DNA of 26,902 bases from positions 1 through 26,902 of the forward strand of contig JACRBR010000275.1 in NCBI GenBank assembly GCA_016213125.1, in the 5' to 3' direction. Positions 14,372 to 22,437 of the stretch are shown one piece after another. This stretch comes from Chloroflexota bacterium. GTDB lineage: Bacteria; Chloroflexota; Dehalococcoidia; DSTF01; JACRBR01. Under the pieces are notes generated by a model. It was not told the origin of the DNA, searched no databases, and saw only the letters and a program-made list of their open reading frames with translations. The position numbers were made by a program, and so were the translations under genes. The stretch's first letter is position 1; the number at the start of each line of letters is the position of its first letter.

Positions 14372-14950
14372 ATGCCACGACGATTCGAGTTCCGCAACGC
14401 CTACTGGTTTCGCGCGCCGCTACGCCTGATAGTGGTCGCGGTGACCGTGTTCGCCCTCATGTCGCTCTACCCGGCGCTTTCCGACGCCGCCAATCCCGAT
14501 CACGGGCGCGCAATCCTCGGGATCGGGGTGCTGGGCGCGTTCATCCTGCTGGCGGCATTCTTCATGGTCGCGATGAATGACGGATGCGTAGAGATCGGCG
14601 ACGAATACGTGACGGTTCAGTTCGAGTCGTTCTTCGAGGTTCAGGTTCCGCTCAGGGATATCGTGAGCGTCACGATTGTGGAACCGAGGCCGCGGTTTCG
14701 CTACCTGTGGGGTCTGTCGACGAACTTCCGCGATCGCGTGGCCTGCTCGCACGGAGGACAGCTGGTGCAGCTCGAGCTGGGGCACCCGTGCCGGACGCGG
14801 CTCTGGCCGCGCACATTGTATGTCACGCGATTCTGGTTGGGTGTGCGAGACCCCCGAGGGTTTGCCGCGGCCGTGGCGCGCGCCGCGGGGCTCATGCCGG
14901 AAGCCGGTACTCGGAAGCCCGACGACAGCGGACGCGCCTACGCGGCCTGA
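14372..14950 (+). CDS. Small membrane protein with PH-like domain (unknown function)
   Basis: A 192-residue protein that I do not recognise by name. It has two membrane segments (about 17-36 and 46-68) followed by a cytoplasmic beta-rich region (about 72-125) with E-I-G-D-E-Y-V-T-V-Q-F and V-P-L-R-D-I-V-S-V-T-I patterns that resemble the bacterial PH (YdbT/YdbS-like) domain. An Arg-rich region and a disordered Lys/Asp/Arg tail follow. No Shine-Dalgarno sequence lies near the ATG at 14372, and the only upstream terminator-like element is the P450 hairpin. It precedes the PgpH-like gene by 43 bases on the same strand and could be cotranscribed with it. The PH call is structural inspection only and could be wrong. 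Confidence 0.55.
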   Translation: MPRRFEFRNAYWFRAPLRLIVVAVTVFALMSLYPALSDAANPDHGRAILGIGVLGAFILLAAFFMVAMNDGCVEIGDEYVTVQFESFFEVQVPLRDIVSVTIVEPRPRFRYLWGLSTNFRDRVACSHGGQLVQLELGHPCRTRLWPRTLYVTRFWLGVRDPRGFAAAVARAAGLMPEAGTRKPDDSGRAYAA

Positions 14951-14981
14951 CGATGCGCCAATCACGGGCGGCGAGAGCGGA

Positions 14982-14987
14982 TATGAT
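14982..14987 (+). promoter_or_regulatory. -10 box of a probable leaderless pgpH-like transcript
   Basis: TATGAT (five of six to consensus) ends six bases before the GTG start of the 7TM-HD gene. At this distance the transcript would begin at or next to the start codon; no clear Shine-Dalgarno lies nearby. No good -35 is seen. Confidence 0.35.
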
Positions 14988-14993
14988 GCGTGT

Positions 14994-17198
14994 GTGGCAT
15001 CACGGAGTGACACGAGGACTCGTCCCATTCCGCCGGCGTATGCGGTAGCGTTCGGCGTCGCGCTGTCGGCGCTTCTGGTCATCGCGCTATTTCCGCTGTT
15101 CCCGAAGCAGTTCAACGTGCGCGTGGGAGATATCGCTTCCCGGACGGTGACGTCGACGAGAGACGTGTCGTTCGAGAGCGCCTCGCTCACGGACCAGAAG
15201 CGGGACGAAGCGGCTGCCGCCGTTCCGCCATCACTCGTCTTCGCTCCGGATGTGCGCGCCGGACAGCTCCAGGCGTATGACGGGAACGCCACCCAGATCG
15301 GACGGATCCGAACGCAGTCGACGGACCTGGAGCGGAAGCGCGACCAGCTGTCGGCCAGTCTTTCGCAGCGCAGCATCGATACCGTGCTGACGATGCCTGA
15401 TGAGCGATGGCAGGCGGTCGTCGAAGAAGGACGGCGTGTGCTGACGCAGCAGCTCAGCGTATCGCTGGACGAGTCGAGCGTACAGGGCGCGCGCGATAGC
15501 GTCGACGCGCTCATCGGTGTTGACTACTCCGCCGATGAGGCGCTGTTGACGGCCGAGCTGGTGCGTCCCCTGATCACCACAACGCTCGTGGAGGACGTGT
15601 CACGCACCGAGGCAGCGCGGGAGGCCGCGCGATCGGGTGTTGCGCCTGAGCGGGTGAACATCACCAAAGGCGACGTCATCCTTACGGTGAATCAGCCGGT
15701 GGACGACCTCACCATCGAGAAGCTTCGCGCAGCCAAGCTGGTATCGCAGCGTGTCGAGTGGCCGAACGTCGCGGCCGCGCTGCTGGTAGCGATCGTCGGG
15801 GCGGGCATCGTCGCCGGATACCTCTTCATCGTCCAGCCGAAGGCCATCCACTCGGAGCGTCATCTCATCGTGCTGGCGCTGGTGACCGCGGCGCCGGTGC
15901 TTATCGCGAAGCTGTACCTGCCGCTGGTCATGCCTGACGATGACCGGATGTTCCTGCCGTACATCCTGCCGCTGGCCGCGGCCCCGCTGCTGGTGGCGGC
16001 GCTGCTAGAGACGGACGTAGCGGTAGTCGTCTCGGCCGTCACAGGCGCGCTCGTTGCGTTCATCAGCACCTTCCTGCCCGACCTTTCACTTGTCGCCTCC
16101 ATCGGCGTCCTCGATGCGTTTCGACTGCTCGGCGTGTACGCACTGGCGCCAGTCGCGGGCATCTTCCTCGTGCATCATGCGGACCGGCTGAACCGGTACC
16201 TGACGGCGGGCGTGGGCGTTGCCGCGACGTCGTATGCCCTGTTGATGGCCACCTGGCTCGTCGACAACGATCGGGTCGCGGAGGAGCTGGGATGGATGGC
16301 GCTGGCGTCGGGCGTCGGTGGACTGAGCGCGGGTGTGATCGCGGCGGGAGCGTTCGTGACCGCGGGGGCCCTGTTTGGCGTGACCACTCGGCTCCAGCTG
16401 ATGGAGCTGTCGCAGCTCAATGCGCCCCTCCTGCGGAAACTGCAGGACGAAGCGCCAGGGACGTTTCACCACAGCATCATCGTCGGCAACCTTGCTGAAC
16501 GGGCAGCGGACCTCATCGGTGCGGACGCGCTGCTCACGCGCGTTGGGTGCTACTACCACGACATCGGCAAGACGCTGCAGCCGGGCATGTACATCGAGAA
16601 CCAGCTGAGCGGCGAGACGCCGCACGATGACATGACTCCGGAGGAGTCATCCGCGATCATCATGCGGCACGTGACGGGGGGTCAGGAACTGGCCGCGCGC
16701 GCGCGCCTGCCGACCCGGGTGCAGGCATTCATCCCCGAACACCACGGTACCCGCCTGGTCGCCTACTTCTACCGCAAAGCCGCCGAGAAGGATCCCGAGG
16801 TCGACACCGGCGTGTACACGTACCCGGGGCCGAAGCCGCAGTCGAAGGAAACGGCGATCGTCATGCTGGCCGACTCGTGCGAGGCGACGGTTCGCAGCGC
16901 GGCCGACCGCTCGCCGGAACGCATCAGCGAGATGGTGGAGGCCGTGATCGCAGAGCGCCTGCAGGAGGGACAGCTGGACGACAGCGACCTTACGCTGCGG
17001 GATCTGCGGACGACGGCGGAGAGCTTCAAGGCGACGTTCCGCGCGGTGTATCACCCCCGTGTGCAGTATCCCGCTCCCAGTGCGGCAGAAGTACGCCGCC
17101 GGGTCCTGCGCCTTCCATCCATGCGGCCGCCGAACGCGGCAGCGGCGCCGCCGGAAAAGCGCCGGCCGGAGCGGCGTAAGCGCAAGTGGCAGGAGTAG
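14994..17198 (+). CDS. pgpH: PgpH-type 7TM-HD cyclic-dinucleotide phosphodiesterase
   Basis: A 734-residue membrane protein. A first membrane segment (about 15-35) is followed by an extracellular 7TMR-HDED domain (about 40-250) with the R-V-G-D-I-A-S-R-T-V opening. Then come about six to seven hydrophobic segments (about 258-470) and a cytoplasmic HD domain with F-H492-H-S-I, Y-Y-H522-D523-I-G-K, and further His residues in E-H-H and D-S-C-E regions. Family members hydrolyse c-di-AMP (Listeria PgpH is the best known). The chosen start is GTG 14994, giving a usual-length protein; reading continues open upstream inside the preceding gene but those codons are out of phase with any plausible domain. 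A basic Arg/Lys-rich tail of 25 residues follows the HD domain. The usual downstream ybeY/era genes are absent; a TPR-like gene is convergent three bases away. Confidence 0.9.
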   Translation: MASRSDTRTRPIPPAYAVAFGVALSALLVIALFPLFPKQFNVRVGDIASRTVTSTRDVSFESASLTDQKRDEAAAAVPPSLVFAPDVRAGQLQAYDGNATQIGRIRTQSTDLERKRDQLSASLSQRSIDTVLTMPDERWQAVVEEGRRVLTQQLSVSLDESSVQGARDSVDALIGVDYSADEALLTAELVRPLITTTLVEDVSRTEAAREAARSGVAPERVNITKGDVILTVNQPVDDLTIEKLRAAKLVSQRVEWPNVAAALLVAIVGAGIVAGYLFIVQPKAIHSERHLIVLALVTAAPVLIAKLYLPLVMPDDDRMFLPYILPLAAAPLLVAALLETDVAVVVSAVTGALVAFISTFLPDLSLVASIGVLDAFRLLGVYALAPVAGIFLVHHADRLNRYLTAGVGVAATSYALLMATWLVDNDRVAEELGWMALASGVGGLSAGVIAAGAFVTAGALFGVTTRLQLMELSQLNAPLLRKLQDEAPGTFHHSIIVGNLAERAADLIGADALLTRVGCYYHDIGKTLQPGMYIENQLSGETPHDDMTPEESSAIIMRHVTGGQELAARARLPTRVQAFIPEHHGTRLVAYFYRKAAEKDPEVDTGVYTYPGPKPQSKETAIVMLADSCEATVRSAADRSPERISEMVEAVIAERLQEGQLDDSDLTLRDLRTTAESFKATFRAVYHPRVQYPAPSAAEVRRRVLRLPSMRPPNAAAAPPEKRRPERRKRKWQE

Positions 17199-17201
17199 AA
17201 C

Positions 17202-18614
17202 TCAGCTGTCCTGAACACGGGGCAGGTACAGGCTCGCGCCGTACTGTTCGAACGCGGCACGCGCGCGCTGGCGGAAGTCGGCGGCGGCGTCCCGATCTTT
17301 GCGAGCGGCGGCAACGTCCCCCAGTCCGGCCAGGCACAGACCGGCGTCCACCGGAGCGCGTTCACGCTCGCACCAGGCCAGCCCTTCCGTATAGACGCGT
17401 TCGGCATCGTCGATGCGGCCCAGCCGCATAAACAAGGCGCCGTGGGAGGGAGCGCAGGCGCGGCCCTGCAGCGTCGCGAACGTCGGGATGCGCGGTTGGT
17501 CGGGCTTCTGCACTTCGTACGACTCGCAAACTTCCCGCACCAGGTCATCGTCGCCCAATCCGGCGATGCATTCGAACAGGGCCGGAGCCTCCTCGTTCAT
17601 GTCGCCGCCTGGGCGAATGATCTCCGCCCAGCGTTCGAGCGCGCCCTTCGCCGGCTCGTGCAGGCCCGCGCGATAGAGCACGCCCGCAGCGGCGCCGTGC
17701 GTCTGCGACAGGCCGGTGGCGGCCCGCCCAGCCCGCTCCGGGTTGACCATCATCTGGACGGCGGTACGCGTGTCGCCTGATCGCTCGATCATCCACATCC
17801 GGTACAGGTCGGCGCGGAAGTCGGTGTTGGTGGAGAGCTCGGCGAGCAATGCGTGGCATCGCACGTTGTCAGCCCGGGCGAATGCCTCGCCGGCCAGGTC
17901 AGTCAGCGCGAGTTCCTCGTGAAACCGCAGGTGCATGGAACGCGAGTACTCTACGCAACGGCGCGCCAGCTCCGTCCCTCGGTCGAGCAGCCCGTGCTCC
18001 ATCGTGCCGAATCCCGCGCCGCGCAACGCGCGGCAGGCGGGCTCGTACGCCTTGGCAGTTGCGTATGCGTCGTGCGCTCGCAGGGCAAATGAGATCGACG
18101 CTTCGATATCGCCCGTGTCCCGGTACACCCGGTACGACTCGTCCTGGATCCGAGAGGCGAGGATGTCCCCGAACCCGTGCCGTTCCGCGATCGCGATGGC
18201 TTCATCCCACCGTTGGTCGCGGCCGCGCCATGACGTCGCGAGCAGGAGGCGCGCGCGGAGATAGGGCTCCGTCTCGCCGAGCACCTCGAGCGCTTCGTCG
18301 GCCATCTGGCGCTGGCGCTCCCACGGTCCCCAGATGCGGAGGACTTCGACGGTCGCCCGCGCGAAACCGATGGCGTCGCCTCGCTCGCGGAACAGCGACA
18401 TCGCCCGGCGAAGCGTGCGCCACGCCGTCCGGGCCTCCGACATGCTCCAGTAGCAGGATCCCAGCCGGGTCAGCAGCTCGGGTTCGGAATCGGAACCAGA
18501 GGCCAGCGATAGACACGCCTCATAGTCGCGAGCAGCCTCGTCCCAGCGCGTCTCGTCGTAGGCGCGATCGGCGGCGGTGCGAAGGTCGTGTGCGGCCGCT
18601 GCGTTGCCGGACAT
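17202..18614 (-). CDS. TPR-like helical repeat protein
   Basis: A 470-residue soluble all-helical protein with about ten repeats of a TPR-like helix pair, for example A-Y-D-E-T-R-W-D-E-A-A-R-D-Y-E-A-C-L at about 15-32 and I-D-D-A-E-R-V-Y-T-E-G-L-A-W near 405. The repeats resemble those in the C-terminal regions of LuxR/adenylate-cyclase-type activators, but no DNA-binding or catalytic domain is attached, so this is probably a scaffold. The ATG at 18614 has no Shine-Dalgarno; instead a TACCAT box ends seven bases upstream, consistent with a leaderless transcript. The frame is open further upstream to 18770, but those residues look unlike the repeats. It is convergent with the pgpH-like gene (three-base gap). 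Confidence 0.8.
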   Translation of the reverse strand: MSGNAAAAHDLRTAADRAYDETRWDEAARDYEACLSLASGSDSEPELLTRLGSCYWSMSEARTAWRTLRRAMSLFRERGDAIGFARATVEVLRIWGPWERQRQMADEALEVLGETEPYLRARLLLATSWRGRDQRWDEAIAIAERHGFGDILASRIQDESYRVYRDTGDIEASISFALRAHDAYATAKAYEPACRALRGAGFGTMEHGLLDRGTELARRCVEYSRSMHLRFHEELALTDLAGEAFARADNVRCHALLAELSTNTDFRADLYRMWMIERSGDTRTAVQMMVNPERAGRAATGLSQTHGAAAGVLYRAGLHEPAKGALERWAEIIRPGGDMNEEAPALFECIAGLGDDDLVREVCESYEVQKPDQPRIPTFATLQGRACAPSHGALFMRLGRIDDAERVYTEGLAWCERERAPVDAGLCLAGLGDVAAARKDRDAAADFRQRARAAFEQYGASLYLPRVQDS

Positions 18615-18621
18615 GGGGGCT

Positions 18622-18627
18622 ATGGTA
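18622..18627 (-). promoter_or_regulatory. -10 box of a probable leaderless TPR-gene transcript
   Basis: On the minus strand TACCAT (TAnnnT pattern) ends seven bases before the ATG at 18614. The gap has only C and one A or G, with no Shine-Dalgarno, so the transcript could start at or next to the ATG. Confidence 0.35.
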
Positions 18628-18735
18628 CGCAGCGGGCGGCATCGATCGCCACCTACGGAAGGCGGGAGCACACGCGCGACGCACACAAGCACGATGACCC
18701 GGCCGGATGTGCGGTGGCTCATTCGGGCTGCAGCG

Positions 18736-21459
18736 TCAGAAAGGTCGCACGTTAATGGGCAATGGTTCACCCGAGGCAGGATCGGTCGCTGTTAACAGGC
18801 CGCCGATGTAAGGGTTTTGGGACGGCTGCTCGAACACGAGTTCGATGGCGTGATCACCGGCACCGAGCTGCACGTCAATGACCCAGGTGGTTCCCACGCC
18901 CGCGTTCGGGAGCGTTTCCTCCCCATCGATCTTCAGCGAAGCGCGCTGGCTTGGCGCGTTGAGCGTCAGCCGGTACGTTCGCGCGGAAGGTACTGGCCAA
19001 GTGGCCGAGTAGGTCTCCGCGACAGCTCTCGCGGCAATTGGCAGCGAGGTTCGGGCGTCGAGGCGCATTCCATCCATGGACGCAACGTGCGGCTGGAGGT
19101 CGTACCGCAAGGCCTGAAACCGCGTGCCATCCAGCTCGAACGTGCGGATATGGCGCCACAACGGCATATCTGGCAACGCGAAGAAGTTGTCGGCCGCCAG
19201 AGTGTCTCCTTGCCCAGCGACATCCTGCCAGCGGAGCTCGACTCCTCCACCCGTCGGTGCGATCCCTCGAACTTCCACCAGGTGCCATCCCTGGAGGCGG
19301 CTGGTTCTCGTCACCACCGGGGGGCTGGCTGTCGAATCGTAGGACAACCCACCGTCGACCGTGATGCGAATCGGCGGCGCTCCCGGCCGCGGCACGAGGG
19401 CCACGTCGCTCTCGGTGTCGAGGTACACAAGTCCAGTCAACGCGAATGCGCCCCCATCCGGGCCCGCAATAATTCCGAAGTCCGCTCCGGCCGAGATCTC
19501 TTCCGAGACGACATCACCCGAACTCGAAGTCCGGCGAAGGACGAGGCCGCGCCGAGCATTCATCTCTTCCCGGGAAGTGTCCCAGGCGAGGAGCTGGAAT
19601 CCCTTACCAGGCGAATCGGCGTGCGTATCAGGCTCGCCCAGCTCGGGCATGGCCAGTCGCAGTCCCTCGATTACGCCCGCTGCTTCTGCGTCGGGAACTG
19701 CCCCCACGAAGGTATAGGGGCGGTCGTCATCGACGAAGAGCGGCCATACCTCCTGGAGGTCAGCGGTGGTGCGGCCCTGGAGATCCCAGCACACGAACCG
19801 GAAATCGCCCCACGCTGCCCGGCGCTCCTCATAGTTGCCCGGTGGCGAGCTGAAGCCCCACGAGGAGCGGTTGCGTTGAAAGACTACGGCGTAATTGTTG
19901 TCGGGTCGGCTACGCAGATTGTTGCAGATCGCGTACAGGTAGGACGGATTGTTGGAAAACTCCGTCAGGACGCGCTGATCGTGGGCGTTCGCGTTGAGCG
20001 TTCGCACGTTGAGCGCGAATGCTGCGGCCGCGATAACCGCGAGCGCAGCGCAGGCGCCAATTGCCCACTCCCCGCGCCTGGCTCGCACGAAGTTGTACGC
20101 GTCGTCGGCGAGAAATCCGGTAAGCGCCACGGCCGGAGGCAACCAACCCGCGACCTTCCATGGCGCCCAGTTCGAGAGCAGAAGGCTACTCATCACCATG
20201 CCTCCCACGAACCAGCCGGTGAACAACGCCCGATAGCCCTTCCAGAAGAACAGGATGCCTGAGACCGCGGCTGCCCAGATGAGCAGGCTCGTCATCTTGT
20301 CGATGACGCCCCGCGTGGGCACGGATCCGATCACCGGATAGTCCGGGTCGATCCACGGTGTGTAGGCTTGAGCTGAGAACTTGACCTGGTCCTTCCAGTC
20401 CGGGGAGATGAGCCCAGGTGTGCCGCGTGCCTGCCGATCTGCCTTCTGCCGATCCAGCGATGAAAAGTAGATGTTCCGGCCCCGGTGGCTCTCGGCGACC
20501 ATGGGTCCGACCAGGATGATGAACACCACGACGACGGCCGCCGCGGCCCTTACTGCACTAGGCCCCATTGTCTGGATCCGCTCCCGAAACGGTTTGAAGC
20601 CCGATGGGAGGGGCCACACCAGTGCGCGAAGGCTGACCCAGGCGAGGAATGGCAGCATGAAGAGGGGGAGGGCCTTTGCCGACTCGTACTCGTACGACAG
20701 TACTGCTGCTAATGCCGCAGCCGGCACCAACCACGCGATGCTGCCGCTGTTCAGCGAACGCAGGGCGAGCCAGGCGAGCGTGACCTCGCCCAGGAAAAGT
20801 GGCTGGTGCGGTGGTCCGATGTCGTTGACCACGCGCAGCGATGCCCAGATCGCCGTCGCGAACAGCGCACCCTGCCTCTGCGCGACCTCGCGCATCATCA
20901 GATAAAAGACGGGGAGTGTCACGATGCCGGTGGCTATGTTGGGCGCGCGCAAGCCGGTGGTGGACGGGCCAAGGATCCATTGCGAAAGTGCGCCCAGGTA
21001 CGTGGGGATAGGATAGATGTACGGGCGCGCACCATGAAGGATGTCCCACTGGTTCCCGCCAATGATATGTTCCTCAAGAATGATGTAGCCACTTGGTGGC
21101 AGGGTTCCGTAGCGAAACAGACGCATTACGATTCCCGCTGCGCAGATGATCCCGAGCACAAGCATCTCTACTGGATGCGCGCGCACATATGCCGCTGCAC
21201 GGGCAGGCCACGAGAGAGGCTTCGGTAGATACCCATCCCAGGTGAAGTAGGCGACCAGGACGACGGCGATTGCATAATAGAGCGAGGCTCGGTCGATGTC
21301 CGTCCGCACTTTGTCGACGATCTTGTAGCCGTGCCACCCCAGGTACGCGGCGATCGCGATCGCTGCCAACTGGCTCGCCACGAAGAGCCAGCGGCTTCGT
21401 CCCACGGAGAAAACTCTCCGCTCAGCAGAATGCGCCTTGATGGTGTGATGTTTAGCCAT
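18736..21459 (-). CDS. Large GT-C-like membrane glycosyltransferase with C-terminal beta domain
   Basis: A 907-residue polytopic protein with about ten to twelve membrane segments in the first 500 residues, of GT39/PMT-like layout. The first loop after the second or third segment has a short acidic motif (I-L-E-E-H-I-I-G-G, about 125-133) at the place where GT-C enzymes keep catalytic Asp/Glu, followed by Y-I-Y-P-I-P-T. The last 400 residues are extracytoplasmic and beta-rich. The final 130 (for example S-L-K-I-D-G-E-E-T and H-A-I-E-L-V-F-E) resemble a jelly-roll carbohydrate-binding module. It would transfer a sugar from a lipid-linked donor to a lipid or protein outside the membrane. The start is ATG 21459; TTG 21468 is an alternative, and no clear Shine-Dalgarno is seen. 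It sits at the left end of the glycan cluster. Confidence 0.75.
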   Translation of the reverse strand: MAKHHTIKAHSAERRVFSVGRSRWLFVASQLAAIAIAAYLGWHGYKIVDKVRTDIDRASLYYAIAVVLVAYFTWDGYLPKPLSWPARAAAYVRAHPVEMLVLGIICAAGIVMRLFRYGTLPPSGYIILEEHIIGGNQWDILHGARPYIYPIPTYLGALSQWILGPSTTGLRAPNIATGIVTLPVFYLMMREVAQRQGALFATAIWASLRVVNDIGPPHQPLFLGEVTLAWLALRSLNSGSIAWLVPAAALAAVLSYEYESAKALPLFMLPFLAWVSLRALVWPLPSGFKPFRERIQTMGPSAVRAAAAVVVVFIILVGPMVAESHRGRNIYFSSLDRQKADRQARGTPGLISPDWKDQVKFSAQAYTPWIDPDYPVIGSVPTRGVIDKMTSLLIWAAAVSGILFFWKGYRALFTGWFVGGMVMSSLLLSNWAPWKVAGWLPPAVALTGFLADDAYNFVRARRGEWAIGACAALAVIAAAAFALNVRTLNANAHDQRVLTEFSNNPSYLYAICNNLRSRPDNNYAVVFQRNRSSWGFSSPPGNYEERRAAWGDFRFVCWDLQGRTTADLQEVWPLFVDDDRPYTFVGAVPDAEAAGVIEGLRLAMPELGEPDTHADSPGKGFQLLAWDTSREEMNARRGLVLRRTSSSGDVVSEEISAGADFGIIAGPDGGAFALTGLVYLDTESDVALVPRPGAPPIRITVDGGLSYDSTASPPVVTRTSRLQGWHLVEVRGIAPTGGGVELRWQDVAGQGDTLAADNFFALPDMPLWRHIRTFELDGTRFQALRYDLQPHVASMDGMRLDARTSLPIAARAVAETYSATWPVPSARTYRLTLNAPSQRASLKIDGEETLPNAGVGTTWVIDVQLGAGDHAIELVFEQPSQNPYIGGLLTATDPASGEPLPINVRPF

Positions 21460-21510
21460 GTGCAGCAAGAGCCCATGAAGAACAACGCGCGCCGATGTTT
21501 GAGATTTGCA

Positions 21511-22242
21511 TCATCCGGAGGCTGGCCTACGGGCTGTCAGCACCCGGGTTGTCGAGGCGCCGCGTATGCCAGGCAGAGCCCCCAAGATTCGCTCCAGTCG
21601 TTCGTAAGGACCGCCCAGAGTGGCCGGGAAGCTCGGGAAGAAGACGGGGATGTGGGTCACGCGCACGTCCGCTAACCCCGCTGCAGCAGTCCACTCTATC
21701 GCCCTCTGGCGGGTGAACTTGAATAGGCCGTTTTCCACGGGATTGCGCAGGTACACAATGTTGGTGGGGAATATCGGGTTGGGCTCTACACAGACCAGTC
21801 TGCCGCCGGGGCTCAGCACGCGGCGAATCTCCGCGAGCATGGCCGGCTGGGATTGCGCATGATGCAGGACATCGACACAAAATGCGCCGTCGAACGACCC
21901 GTCCCGGAACGGGAGCCGCTCGACCGCCGCGGCCAAGAAGGCTGTCGGGCGGTCCCGCGCTAGCTGGCCGTTTGCATGACGCAAGGCGGCCGTCGCAAGG
22001 TCGATACCAACGTACTTGACGGTCTCTCCGATTTCGGCGAGAAACAGCCCGAGTTCAAGACCGTGGCCGCTGCCCACCTCGAGGACCCGCTCGCAGCCTA
22101 CCAGCGACCGTGCAACGAAGCGGATCTTCTTCCGCATTGTTCTCGGGTAGGAAGGGTTCTTGATCAGTCGTTCGAGAAGCGAAGGCCGCCCTTCGAAGTG
22201 CTCGAGCTGGCGACGGAGATGTCCCTGGTTGTCCCGGACCAT
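21511..22242 (-). CDS. Class I SAM-dependent methyltransferase
   Basis: A 243-residue Rossmann methyltransferase. Motif I is V53-L-E-V-G-S-G-H-G, followed by the acidic residue at the end of strand two (V-G-I-D-L) and the motif around A-V-E-R-L-P-F with D-G-S-F-D-G-A-F-C-V-D-V-L-H-H. Methyltransferase_11-type acceptors are small molecules or lipids such as polyprenyl or glycan intermediates. The ATG at 22242 has no Shine-Dalgarno; TATACT (22250-22255, minus strand) ends seven bases upstream, which makes a leaderless transcript likely. The frame is open to 22308, but those residues are not needed. It lies 51 bases upstream of the GT-C-like gene on the same strand and is divergent from the GT2 operon. 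Confidence 0.85.
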   Translation of the reverse strand: MVRDNQGHLRRQLEHFEGRPSLLERLIKNPSYPRTMRKKIRFVARSLVGCERVLEVGSGHGLELGLFLAEIGETVKYVGIDLATAALRHANGQLARDRPTAFLAAAVERLPFRDGSFDGAFCVDVLHHAQSQPAMLAEIRRVLSPGGRLVCVEPNPIFPTNIVYLRNPVENGLFKFTRQRAIEWTAAAGLADVRVTHIPVFFPSFPATLGGPYERLERILGALPGIRGASTTRVLTARRPASG

Positions 22243-22249
22243 GTCGCCG

Positions 22250-22255
22250 AGTATA
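22250..22255 (-). promoter_or_regulatory. -10 box of the methyltransferase, probable leaderless start
   Basis: TATACT on the minus strand (five of six to consensus, within TTATACT) ends seven bases before the ATG at 22242, placing the expected transcription start at or one base before the ATG. Confidence 0.5.
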
Positions 22256-22338
22256 ACAAGGCCCTCGGCAAGGCTGAGGGAAACGCAGGTTTGGGGACAC
22301 CGAAGCACGGTTTGCCCCGTCTGGCCATTGACAATTTG

Positions 22339-22347
22339 TGCTATAAC
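22339..22347 (+). promoter_or_regulatory. Extended -10 promoter of the GT2 operon
   Basis: TG-C-TATAAC forms an extended -10 element (TATAAC 22342-22347). A TTGACA at 22329-22334 is too close to serve as the matching -35, so the promoter would rely on the extended -10. It is about 90 bases before the GTG at 22438, in the divergent 195-bp region 22243-22437. Confidence 0.5.
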
Positions 22348-22437
22348 CTCGCAATTGGTGGGGCTCCGGTTCGTTTATGGTGGTGACCGGGCTGGGCTCC
22401 GCGAAAGCTCAAGCTCGACGCAAGGACGGATACAGGC

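Noticed and set aside
16692..16706. Alternating (GC) tract inside pgpH
   Set aside because: It codes for Ala-Arg-Ala-Arg in frame and is expected in GC-rich DNA; no structural role is claimed.
18817..20262. A 481-codon plus-strand reading
   Set aside because: It is antisense to the GT-C-like gene, is a common product of GC-rich codon bias and has no recognisable motif.
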